IMG/VR virus record: IMGVR_UViG_3300031951_001274
Coordinates: 1 to 22,784 of that record
DNA: 22,784 nucleotides
From: a virus
Strand: one strand, 5' to 3'
The position numbers and the translations under genes are program-made. Shown piece by piece: positions 6,860-12,358 of the stretch (position 1 is the first letter of the stretch; every line of letters begins with the position of its first letter). The notes under the pieces are model-generated. The model saw only the letters and a program-made list of their open reading frames with translations, had not been told where the DNA came from and did no database searches.

Positions 6860-7180
6860 TTACTTAATCTGTCCAAACATATCTCCACCGCCGCTTACGC
6901 CACCACGCATACCGCCACCGCGAGATGGCGCTGTTCGTGAACCGCCACGTGATGAACGACCACCTTTTTGAGTTGAACCTCTTGGTGGTGTCTTCTTCTT
7001 TGGCTTAGGCTCAACAACTTTTACATTGCCGCTATTTGGTGCTGTTGGCTTAGGAGCATTAGGATTTTTCTTTGGCTTTGCTTCAACAACCTTCTTTGGA
7101 ACTGTTGTAATTTTCTTTGAAGGACGTGCTGGTTTAGCCCAAGGGTCTTCCATTGCTGATTTCTTTTTCATAACTGCCAT
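6860..7180 (-). CDS. Basic Lys/Pro-rich protein with RGG-type tail (106 aa)
   Basis: The first two thirds are Lys/Pro/Ala-rich and resemble a histone-H1-like disordered tail (VPKKVVEAKPKKNPNAPKPT). The C-terminal ~40 residues are Arg/Gly/Ser-rich and contain RGGSRTAPSRGGGMRGGVSG. The RGGGMRGG element also ends the 101-residue protein at 20588-20893, where 19 bases of DNA are identical. No folded domain is evident. Such composition suggests binding to DNA or RNA, for example to help condense or package the genome, or a disordered virion tether; neither can be shown here. AAAGGA precedes the ATG. The stop is one base before the next gene. Confidence 0.85.
   Translation of the reverse strand: MAVMKKKSAMEDPWAKPARPSKKITTVPKKVVEAKPKKNPNAPKPTAPNSGNVKVVEPKPKKKTPPRGSTQKGGRSSRGGSRTAPSRGGGMRGGVSGGGDMFGQIK
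6906..6924 (-). repeat. 19-base direct repeat encoding RGGGMRG, copy 1
   Basis: These 19 bases are identical to 20643-20661 and read in the same frame and strand in both genes, coding for the Arg-Gly-Gly-Gly-Met-Arg-Gly element of two otherwise different small basic proteins. Confidence 0.8.
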
Positions 7181-7198
7181 TTTATTATCCTTTACTTT

Positions 7199-7378
7199 TT
7201 AGTTGGTGTATCCATTTGGGCGAATGCCATACTTCTTGGCAATCATATCTCTGGTCTTGTTTAGGTCTTTAACAGAACCAGCCTTCATAAGTTTACGAAG
7301 TTCAGCCTCTGCAGCAGCAGAACGCTGTGCGAATGTAGATGGGCTTGGCTTAGGAAGTGGCTTGGTTGGCTTAGGCAT
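7199..7378 (-). CDS. Small basic protein (59 aa)
   Basis: This short gene encodes a 59-residue product beginning MPKPTKPLPKPSPSTFAQRS. A predicted helix follows (AAAEAELRKLMKAGSVKDLN) and then a basic end (IAKKYGIRPNGYTN). The ATG at 7378 overlaps the stop of the upstream Lys-rich gene (TAATG) and the stop precedes the next gene's AAAGGA ribosome-binding site. The Lys/Pro-rich start echoes the Pro-Lys tracts of the 83- and 106-residue proteins. No known domain is recognised. Coding status is supported by the tight coupling, the absence of any competing frame and shared composition with its neighbours. Confidence 0.78.
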   Translation of the reverse strand: MPKPTKPLPKPSPSTFAQRSAAAEAELRKLMKAGSVKDLNKTRDMIAKKYGIRPNGYTN

Positions 7379-7551
7379 TACTTCTTCTTCGCCTTCTTCT
7401 TTGCAACCTTCTTGGCAACCTTCTTCTTGGCACCGTATTCAACCATACGTTCCATCTTGCCTTCTGACTTTTCGTGCTTCTTATTAGCCTTCTTTGCAGC
7501 CTTCATCCCTGCTGCTGTGTAAGGAAATTTCTTACCGTCTACCATTGGCAT
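7378..7551 (-). CDS. Lysine-rich histone-tail-like protein (57 aa)
   Basis: The 57-residue product starts MPMVDGKKFPYTAAGMKAAK and ends in an almost pure Lys/Ala/Val tail (AKKKVAKKVAKKKAKKK), very like the C-terminal tails of histone H1 or bacterial Hc1-type proteins. It has a calculated strong positive charge from about 23 lysines. TAATG overlaps on both sides link it to the cysteine-rich gene before it and the 59-residue gene after it. A role in neutralising packaged DNA or binding nucleic acid is plausible from composition only. The start motif 'Gly-Lys-Lys-Phe-Pro-Tyr-Thr' recurs in small basic phage proteins I have seen; function is unknown. Confidence 0.8.
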   Translation of the reverse strand: MPMVDGKKFPYTAAGMKAAKKANKKHEKSEGKMERMVEYGAKKKVAKKVAKKKAKKK

Positions 7552-7979
7552 TAGATTGCTCCTATTTCTTTAAGTACCGCTGCTGTGTTTTTGTTTATGT
7601 CTTTAGCCTTAGGCATTGAGTCTGCGTCATACGCTTTACCCAATGTCTCAGAAGCCTGATAAGCCTGCTCTACGTGAGCGTGGGTAGTTCCTGCTGGCTG
7701 TATGCCAGACTCCCTAGCCTTGCGGTAGGAAGCCAGTTCAGAGTTCCACTTCTTATCAGGTATATCTCTTGTTGCATCGCCTGCATTTAACTGCAAGCCT
7801 CTGGCCTTACACCCGAAGCAATCTTCGTCACATTGTGTATGGTCAATATCTACTTCTTCTTCAGACCTAAACGGTTTATCCGATGTCTGGTCACAGAGCA
7901 CGCAGCCCCACAGTGTCGCCACAAAATCGTGAGACTCACTGAATCCCCATTCTAAAACTTTACTAATATGACTGTGCAT
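7551..7979 (-). CDS. Cysteine-rich putative zinc-binding protein (142 aa)
   Basis: The N-terminal half has a CxxC pair (C26, C29 in WGCVLCD) and a second cluster, H47, C50, C54 and C57 (HTQCDEDCFGCKARGLQL). This spacing is suited to binding one or two zinc ions. The C-terminal half is helical, with a conserved-looking stretch (KKWNSELASYRKARESGIQP followed by AGTT). I recall this 'CFGCK...LQ' plus 'W..EL..YR.AR..GIQP' combination from uncharacterised proteins of actinophages close to the capsid gene. It could be a nucleic-acid-binding or virion protein. The AGGGGACA leader overlaps the stop codon of the upstream gene, and the stop overlaps the next start as TAATG. Confidence 0.82.
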   Translation of the reverse strand: MHSHISKVLEWGFSESHDFVATLWGCVLCDQTSDKPFRSEEEVDIDHTQCDEDCFGCKARGLQLNAGDATRDIPDKKWNSELASYRKARESGIQPAGTTHAHVEQAYQASETLGKAYDADSMPKAKDINKNTAAVLKEIGAI

Positions 7980-7981
7980 TT

Positions 7982-7991
7982 TGTCCCCTAC
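7982..7991 (-). promoter_or_regulatory. AGGGGACA-type leader before the cysteine-rich gene
   Basis: The minus strand reads GTAGGGGACA two bases before the ATG at 7979. Its TAG is also the stop codon of the 89-residue gene. It matches the leaders of the glycosyltransferase and the Ntn-hydrolase genes. Confidence 0.6.
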
Positions 7992-8257
7992 TGTACTGTG
8001 AAGTTTGCTTCTGTTACTCCTACGTTTGCAGCGATTAACTCTGCCTTTGCTGCATCATCTACTGTGTGGTTATAGCCACCACGATAAACAACATCATAGT
8101 TGTCAAGGTCTTCATCCACTGGATAACGTATCTGTGAATAGGTGGAACCAGACTTGACGATAGTTATTCCTTTGCGTAAGTTGGCAAAGTAAAACAAGCG
8201 ATGTCCACCAGATGGACCTTCAAGTACATACGGTGTTTGGAATGTGTACGTTGCCAT
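7988..8257 (-). CDS. Small head-region protein (89 aa), unknown function
   Basis: This is an 89-residue protein with an aromatic, beta-rich N-terminal part (MATYTFQTPYVLEGPSGGHR, then LFYFANLRKGITIV). An acidic mid-section (PVDEDLDNYDVVYRGG) and a short helix (DDAAKAELIAANVG) follow. It lies directly after the major capsid gene. In many phages that position holds a head decoration, head completion or small virion protein, but no diagnostic motif is seen, so the function is open. A strong AAGGAG precedes the ATG. The gene is separated from the capsid stop by a 9-bp hairpin, which could set its expression below that of the capsid. Confidence 0.82.
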   Translation of the reverse strand: MATYTFQTPYVLEGPSGGHRLFYFANLRKGITIVKSGSTYSQIRYPVDEDLDNYDVVYRGGYNHTVDDAAKAELIAANVGVTEANFTVQ

Positions 8258-8281
8258 AGTTCTCCTTAATGAACTTACTCC

Positions 8282-8309
8282 TGTGTAGGGATATTGCTAC
8301 CCCTACACA
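8282..8309 (-). terminator. Perfect 9-bp hairpin after the capsid gene (attenuator or RNA-processing site)
   Basis: TGTGTAGGG (8282-8290) and CCCTACACA (8301-8309) form a perfect 9-bp stem with a 10-base loop, 12 bases past the capsid stop. No U-run follows on the minus strand (the next bases are GGAGTAAG), so it is not a classical strong intrinsic terminator. It may act as a partial terminator or as a barrier that protects the 3' end of capsid mRNA. Confidence 0.6.
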
Positions 8310-8321
8310 AGCGTCAATCAA

Positions 8322-9275
8322 TTAAGCGATTGATGAACCTGATTCGATTCGGTATAGTGCTTCTTCACGGTAGCGAGCAAAGCCAAGTACGCCGTACCAA
8401 CCCATTGGGCGGTGACGCATCAACTTGTCAACTACTGGTCCGATGACTACGTGTGGCTCTTCAGCAACGGCTTCTGCCATTGCTTGCTGTCCAGCGAGGA
8501 TTGTGCGGTACACCTTTGCAGATGAAGCACCGTCTGTTGCTGAGTAGAGACGTGGTGACTCAACGAAGTATGCACCTTCGTAAGTTCCAATTTCTCCAGC
8601 CCAGATGCGGTCTTGTGCAGAACCGTACTGGTTAGGGAGAAGCCATCCTGCTGAACCTGTCTCTGCGCGGAGGTCGTGTGAAACTTCTGGGTGGATACCA
8701 GCCCAGTAGAGTGAACCCTTGCGAGCAGTTGTCTTGTTAGCACGCAACTTTGCAACAGCCTTGCGGATGTTTGCAGAAGATAGTGTTGCTGCAGCAGTAA
8801 CTGTTGCTGTTGATGTTGCTGTTGAACCTGAGTAGATGACGTTTGAGCCACCACGTAGAGTTGTCATAGCAATAGAATCAATTGAATCTGCGAGGTTGAA
8901 TGCAATGATGTTAGCAATTGCTGGGTCAACATCTGCAAGTGAGAACAACTCAAGTGCACGAGTTACTAGAACTGAGTTACCGTACTCGTTAAGAGTAATG
9001 GTGACTGATGTTGGTGTTGACATTGCTACTGCATCTGGGTCAGCATCTTCTGTGAGTGCTGTTGTTGCTGTTGAAAGGTCAACGTAGCGCTGTAGAACTA
9101 CTGTTGAGCCAGGGATTGACTGGCGTGCTGGGCGCTTGTCGGCTACTGAACGAATAAGTGGCTCGCTGCGAAGTGCGAACTCAAGAAGTCGGTCATAAGC
9201 CTTCTGAACTAAACCAGCACCACCAGCGGTTCCTCCAAGAGAGGAGGAGCCTGTGGATACGTATGTGTTTGCCAT
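8322..9275 (-). CDS. Major capsid protein (HK97 fold, N4 gp56-like)
   Basis: This 317-residue protein fits the N4-gp56-like major capsid family. There is a Ser/Gly/Ala-rich flexible N-arm (1-25), then the helix KAYDRLLEFALRSEPLIRSV. The family-type block STATTALTEDADPDAVAMST is followed by the strand VTITLNEYGNSVLVTRALEL (about 92-111). A central helix-rich part contains LSSANIRKAVAKLRANKT, then the hallmark WAGIHPEVSHDLRAETGSAG and the GEIGTYEGAYFVESPRLYSA segment (about 225-244). It ends with MRHRPMGWYGVLGFARYREE. These blocks and the position directly after a scaffold-like gene make the call strong. It forms the icosahedral shell. The protein has no large N-terminal delta domain, which agrees with a separate scaffold gene. 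Confidence 0.93.
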   Translation of the reverse strand: MANTYVSTGSSSLGGTAGGAGLVQKAYDRLLEFALRSEPLIRSVADKRPARQSIPGSTVVLQRYVDLSTATTALTEDADPDAVAMSTPTSVTITLNEYGNSVLVTRALELFSLADVDPAIANIIAFNLADSIDSIAMTTLRGGSNVIYSGSTATSTATVTAAATLSSANIRKAVAKLRANKTTARKGSLYWAGIHPEVSHDLRAETGSAGWLLPNQYGSAQDRIWAGEIGTYEGAYFVESPRLYSATDGASSAKVYRTILAGQQAMAEAVAEEPHVVIGPVVDKLMRHRPMGWYGVLGFARYREEALYRIESGSSIA

Positions 9276-9313
9276 TTAGGTATATTTCCTTTGTAGTTAG
9301 AAACTATGATTAT

Positions 9314-9793
9314 TTATTCTTGTAAGCGAAGTAAACTCAAAATCTCGTCTGCTGATTCAGCGTGGTCGAGGCGGTAGTTTAGGTCTTCTGCTTTGTCAGG
9401 TGTGTATGCACCCTGTGTAACGACGTCCTGCTGACGTAATGCAGCGCGGTCCATCTCGTCTACTCTAGGGGCTTCCTCTTGCTTAGTTAATCCGAACAAG
9501 TCTCCGTTTTCGTCGAGCCAGTTATTCACTGATTCTTCGTTAACATCATCTATGTCCTTAAGGATTAGACGTACAGCCTTAGGATTCACACCCTTCTTTT
9601 CTAGGACTTCCTTGACGGTTCTCTCACGTTGAACCTTGGATAATGATTCCAATTGGTCTGTGAGTTCCTTGATTCGTTTCTCATCATTACGCTTGGCTTT
9701 CCGCAACTTCTTTAAGAGGTCGCTTCCATCCATATTGCCAGTGACTTCTGTGTCCAAGTCATCGTCTTCTTCATCCCAGTAGTTGTTGCTCAT
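9314..9793 (-). CDS. Scaffolding-like protein (159 aa)
   Basis: The chosen start is the ATG at 9793, preceded by GGTGGA, rather than the in-frame TTG at 9829. The product is acidic (MSNNYWDEEDDDLDTEVTGN), with a charged coiled coil at about residues 22-60 (KKLRKAKRNDEKRIKELTDQ and onward). It ends in a short hydrophobic helix (ADEILSLLRLQE). Acidic, highly charged, coiled-coil proteins immediately before the major capsid gene are typical phage scaffolds that template procapsid assembly and are later expelled or degraded. The helical C-terminal end could bind capsid subunits. No sequence motif proves the role; position, size and composition support it. Confidence 0.82.
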   Translation of the reverse strand: MSNNYWDEEDDDLDTEVTGNMDGSDLLKKLRKAKRNDEKRIKELTDQLESLSKVQRERTVKEVLEKKGVNPKAVRLILKDIDDVNEESVNNWLDENGDLFGLTKQEEAPRVDEMDRAALRQQDVVTQGAYTPDKAEDLNYRLDHAESADEILSLLRLQE

Positions 9794-9916
9794 AGCAACT
9801 TTCCACCCTTCTATTTGTAGTAGTCGCAAGCCTCAGGTTCCAATCGGGGGAGTGGTCTGGCTCTTGCTATCGGTCTAGTACGCTACACGGGGCCGATAGG
9901 TCCGTATAGGATTCTT
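9794..9916 (-). other. 123-base intercistronic region before the scaffold-capsid pair
   Basis: This is the longest gene-free stretch in the window. On the minus strand it contains two short inverted repeats (one at 9867-9899) and a GGTGGA ribosome-binding site near its end. I see no convincing -35/-10 pair and no U-run. It could hold a promoter of unfamiliar type, an RNA processing site, or a structured leader that tunes capsid expression. Confidence 0.5.
9867..9899 (-). repeat. 7-bp inverted repeat in the intercistronic region
   Basis: CTATCGG (9867-9873) and CCGATAG (9893-9899) are exact inverted repeats with a 19-base loop, which itself contains the short inverted repeat TAG...CTA. It could fold in the transcript between the 407-residue gene and the scaffold gene. 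No poly-U follows, so terminator activity is doubtful. Confidence 0.45.
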
Positions 9917-11140
9917 TTAGAATGAGCCTTGGCGCGACTTGCCTAGGCTGTTCTTACCCATTCCTGCTGAGCCTTGGAATCGTGCTTGCTCAATAGAGGT
10001 AAGTGATTCACGTGCACGCTTTGCTGAGGCCGTACCCTTGAATACTTCTGCCTCTGCTTCGGTTTGTCCGTAATCTGGTCCTTGTGAAATCTGTGATAGG
10101 AAGTCTGCACGAGGTGTAATTTCTGCAATGGTTGAATATCCCTTGCGTGCTTCGTCCTTAGTAACTCCAAAGTCTGCAAGGTCTGCAGCAGTTGATTGCG
10201 CTACCTTCATATTCTGGACAAGTCCTGCTCCACCAATTTCTGCCATTGTTATCTTGCGCTGAAGCGCTGGCAATCCTTCCTTAGGGTCAAGGAATGATGA
10301 AACAATGTCTGTCTGGTTAAGCATTGGATAGTATTCTGCCAAGGCTTTCTTTGTATCTGGGTCAGCATTCTGGACACGTGTTACGGCAAGACCAACCCTA
10401 TCTGCAACCTCAGTAGGTGATACGTCGTTACTAATAAAACTGCTTAATGTTTCTGGCTTTGCAAGTCCTGCTACACCATAAGAACGCATTGTCTCTGTGT
10501 ATTGTCTTTCTAAGCCAAGGTATGCTGCAGGGCTAAGTACTGGCTTACCTGCTGCAGAACGGGCCTTGTTCGCAGGGAATCTCTTCTGGAATGCAAGCGC
10601 TAATGGGTCACTGCTATTAGGGTCTTGCATAATCAAATCAATTGTGTCTTCTGAGTAACCCTTGATTACAGCATTTGTTACAGAATCACCTAGGTCACCG
10701 ATTCCATAAGATGAAAGAAGTGCCTTGATTGCAGCAACTGAATCAATCTGCTGTCCTGTTAGACCAGTGTTAAGTGTATTAGGAACCTTACCAGTGCCAC
10801 CAGTTCCGCCTGCACCCGTGCCACTTGCTGCAGCGCCTGTAACTCCAGCAACGACTCCTGCACCAAGGCCACCTAGTGGTCCTAGTCTTAAATAGTCGTT
10901 TGCTGCCAGGGGTTCAGGAGTAGGTGCATTTGCTGGAGGATTAACGCCTGCGACAACGCCAGCACCTAGACCACCCAGTGGTCCTAAGCCTAGATAATCA
11001 TTTGCTGCACGACCTTGAGGAGCAGCAGCACTTGCTGGGGCTGATTGTCCAGTGTATAGCAAGTAATCTTCGTATGAGGTTCTATCCTCTCGTGGCAGTC
11101 TCTCCTGAGAACGTGCCCACTCTGCCTTTGTTAGTGCCAT
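9917..11140 (-). CDS. Putative internal/structural virion protein with glycine-zipper repeats (407 aa)
   Basis: Residues 1-35 form a charged helical start. Residues 45-66 and 79-100 are near-identical repeats (AANDYL-x-LGPLGGLGAGVVAGV), each a Gly-rich hydrophobic zipper. A Gly/Thr linker follows (about 104-118). The remaining ~290 residues are mostly helical (for example SPAAYLGLERQYTETMRSYG, then DVSPTEVADRVGLAVTRV) with a Gly/Ser-rich basic end. I recall similar helical proteins, with a 'Y...ER.Y...M...G' and a 'DVS..EV..R' block, among actinophage virion proteins of unknown role. With the 1807- and 405-residue genes it forms a coupled trio (TAATG at 11140). The zipper repeats suggest membrane interaction during DNA entry; that is inference. 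Confidence 0.72.
   Translation of the reverse strand: MALTKAEWARSQERLPREDRTSYEDYLLYTGQSAPASAAAPQGRAANDYLGLGPLGGLGAGVVAGVNPPANAPTPEPLAANDYLRLGPLGGLGAGVVAGVTGAAASGTGAGGTGGTGKVPNTLNTGLTGQQIDSVAAIKALLSSYGIGDLGDSVTNAVIKGYSEDTIDLIMQDPNSSDPLALAFQKRFPANKARSAAGKPVLSPAAYLGLERQYTETMRSYGVAGLAKPETLSSFISNDVSPTEVADRVGLAVTRVQNADPDTKKALAEYYPMLNQTDIVSSFLDPKEGLPALQRKITMAEIGGAGLVQNMKVAQSTAADLADFGVTKDEARKGYSTIAEITPRADFLSQISQGPDYGQTEAEAEVFKGTASAKRARESLTSIEQARFQGSAGMGKNSLGKSRQGSF
10841..11008 (-). repeat. Tandem 22-residue protein repeat (102-base period)
   Basis: Two in-gene copies, 10943-11008 and 10841-10906, encode AANDYL(G/R)LGPLGG and LGAGVVAGV with a single amino-acid difference. Many third-codon positions differ, so the protein sequence rather than the DNA appears to be what is conserved. 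Confidence 0.85.
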
Positions 11141-12357
11141 TATCCTGCCAAACCGAATGTCTGGGCTAACTTGCTGGCTACTCTAGCCATCGAGTCCTGA
11201 GCATTCTTAGTAAAGCGCCACTTCGGATTTTGGCGCAGGGATACTTCATAGTCATAAAGATTCATTAGACCCTTAGGGTCTTTTGCTATATCTTTAAGTT
11301 CCTTAATGTCAATAGTGTCTGCATCCTCTTCAAGGATGTTTGCACGTGATTGAAGGTATGGACTAAGCAACTGCTTTACCGTGTAACCAGCATCTATCTT
11401 GTCAGTAAGTGCTGGGAAAATAGTCTTTGCCTGTAGGTTAATTAAGTTCATATTAGCCTTAAGACGGTCAGTGTTAGATGCTGATTCTAATACCTGCTTA
11501 TTAAGGGTTGCTTGCGAAATAGGAATACCGTTTTCAAAGTAAGCATTCTTTAGGGTTGTGTAAGCAATACCAAACTGTCCCTTGCCTAGGTTTACTTGGG
11601 CTACAGGGTCACCTGCATCTGCTGCCGCGATGCGAATGCTGGCATATTGATTAACATACTTGTTAAGTAAGTCAATACGCTCTTGCTCAGTTACACCTCT
11701 AGTGGTTACATCCACACCTTTGATGTTCTTTGCCTTGCTAATCCGTGATAATTCAAGAGCATTGAGTTCCTTGTAGTAGGCATCTACGGCACTCTTAGGT
11801 GCTGGCTCGCCTAGCATAGTTCTAAATGTGTCTTGCATCTCAGCCGCAGCCGCTGGTCTTGCTGTTATAGAACCGCTGGTACGTCCTGCTGTACCTGCGG
11901 CGCCAGTATCAACATCTACTTTAATGGCCTGAGTAACTGCTCCATCAAGATTAAGTGTAGTTTTAGCAATCTGCTGGTAGGTAAGGGCGTTAGCAACCAA
12001 TCCAATAAGTCTGTCTGACGTTCCAAGTGTTCCGTTTACTGGGCCATCATAAAGTCCCGCAGCGGAATACTTTTGCTTAAGGCTTTTAATCTTGGCTGCG
12101 CCAAGACCGTTAAGATAAATACCCAACTCTGTTGAGTTATCTAAGTATGTAATCGCACCCTTATCATCATAGATTGCATAGCCAGAGATTGCTTCAATCC
12201 CAGGGTCGCCATTAGGAGCATCAGGGTTTTCAATTGCTCCTGCTGCTTTGCTACCAACTTTAGGGTCGTTGTCGTCTGCATCAAGAACAATACTAGGAAT
12301 TACTTCTCCTGCTTTAGTGGGTACCTTAAAGCCGTCGTTGTCTTTGTCCTCTGCCAT
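11140..12357 (-). CDS. Putative internal virion protein with peptidoglycan-binding-like motif (405 aa)
   Basis: The ATG at 12357 is preferred; the longer TTG start at 12369 would overlap the giant gene and skip the GGAG that sits six bases before the ATG. Residues 1-55 are acidic and disordered. Residues ~88-125 (KIKSLKQKYSAAGLYDGPVN, then GTLGTSDRLIGLVANAL) resemble the three-helix peptidoglycan-binding fold ('L...L...G.Y.GPV.G..G..T...'), but the match is partial. The rest is helical, with RIDLLNKYVNQYASIRI-type segments and a late acidic helix (EEDADTIDIKELKDIAKDPK). It sits between the giant protein and the 407-residue protein with coupled translation. A role in crossing the cell wall during infection is plausible but unproven. 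Confidence 0.7.
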   Translation of the reverse strand: MAEDKDNDGFKVPTKAGEVIPSIVLDADDNDPKVGSKAAGAIENPDAPNGDPGIEAISGYAIYDDKGAITYLDNSTELGIYLNGLGAAKIKSLKQKYSAAGLYDGPVNGTLGTSDRLIGLVANALTYQQIAKTTLNLDGAVTQAIKVDVDTGAAGTAGRTSGSITARPAAAAEMQDTFRTMLGEPAPKSAVDAYYKELNALELSRISKAKNIKGVDVTTRGVTEQERIDLLNKYVNQYASIRIAAADAGDPVAQVNLGKGQFGIAYTTLKNAYFENGIPISQATLNKQVLESASNTDRLKANMNLINLQAKTIFPALTDKIDAGYTVKQLLSPYLQSRANILEEDADTIDIKELKDIAKDPKGLMNLYDYEVSLRQNPKWRFTKNAQDSMARVASKLAQTFGLAG

Positions 12358-12358
12358 T

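Noticed and set aside
6859-6888. GTG start for the 85-residue basic protein
   Set aside because: It would overlap the neighbouring gene by about 29 bases. The ATG at 6858 fits the tight spacing and the conserved block begins there.
9794-9829. Upstream TTG start for the scaffold-like gene
   Set aside because: The ATG at 9793 has GGTGGA upstream and gives the expected acidic start; the extra 12 residues are unlike the rest.
9800-9850. TTGGAA...TACAAAT as a sigma-70-like promoter before the scaffold gene
   Set aside because: Both boxes match poorly and the start site would fall on the ribosome-binding site, leaving no leader.
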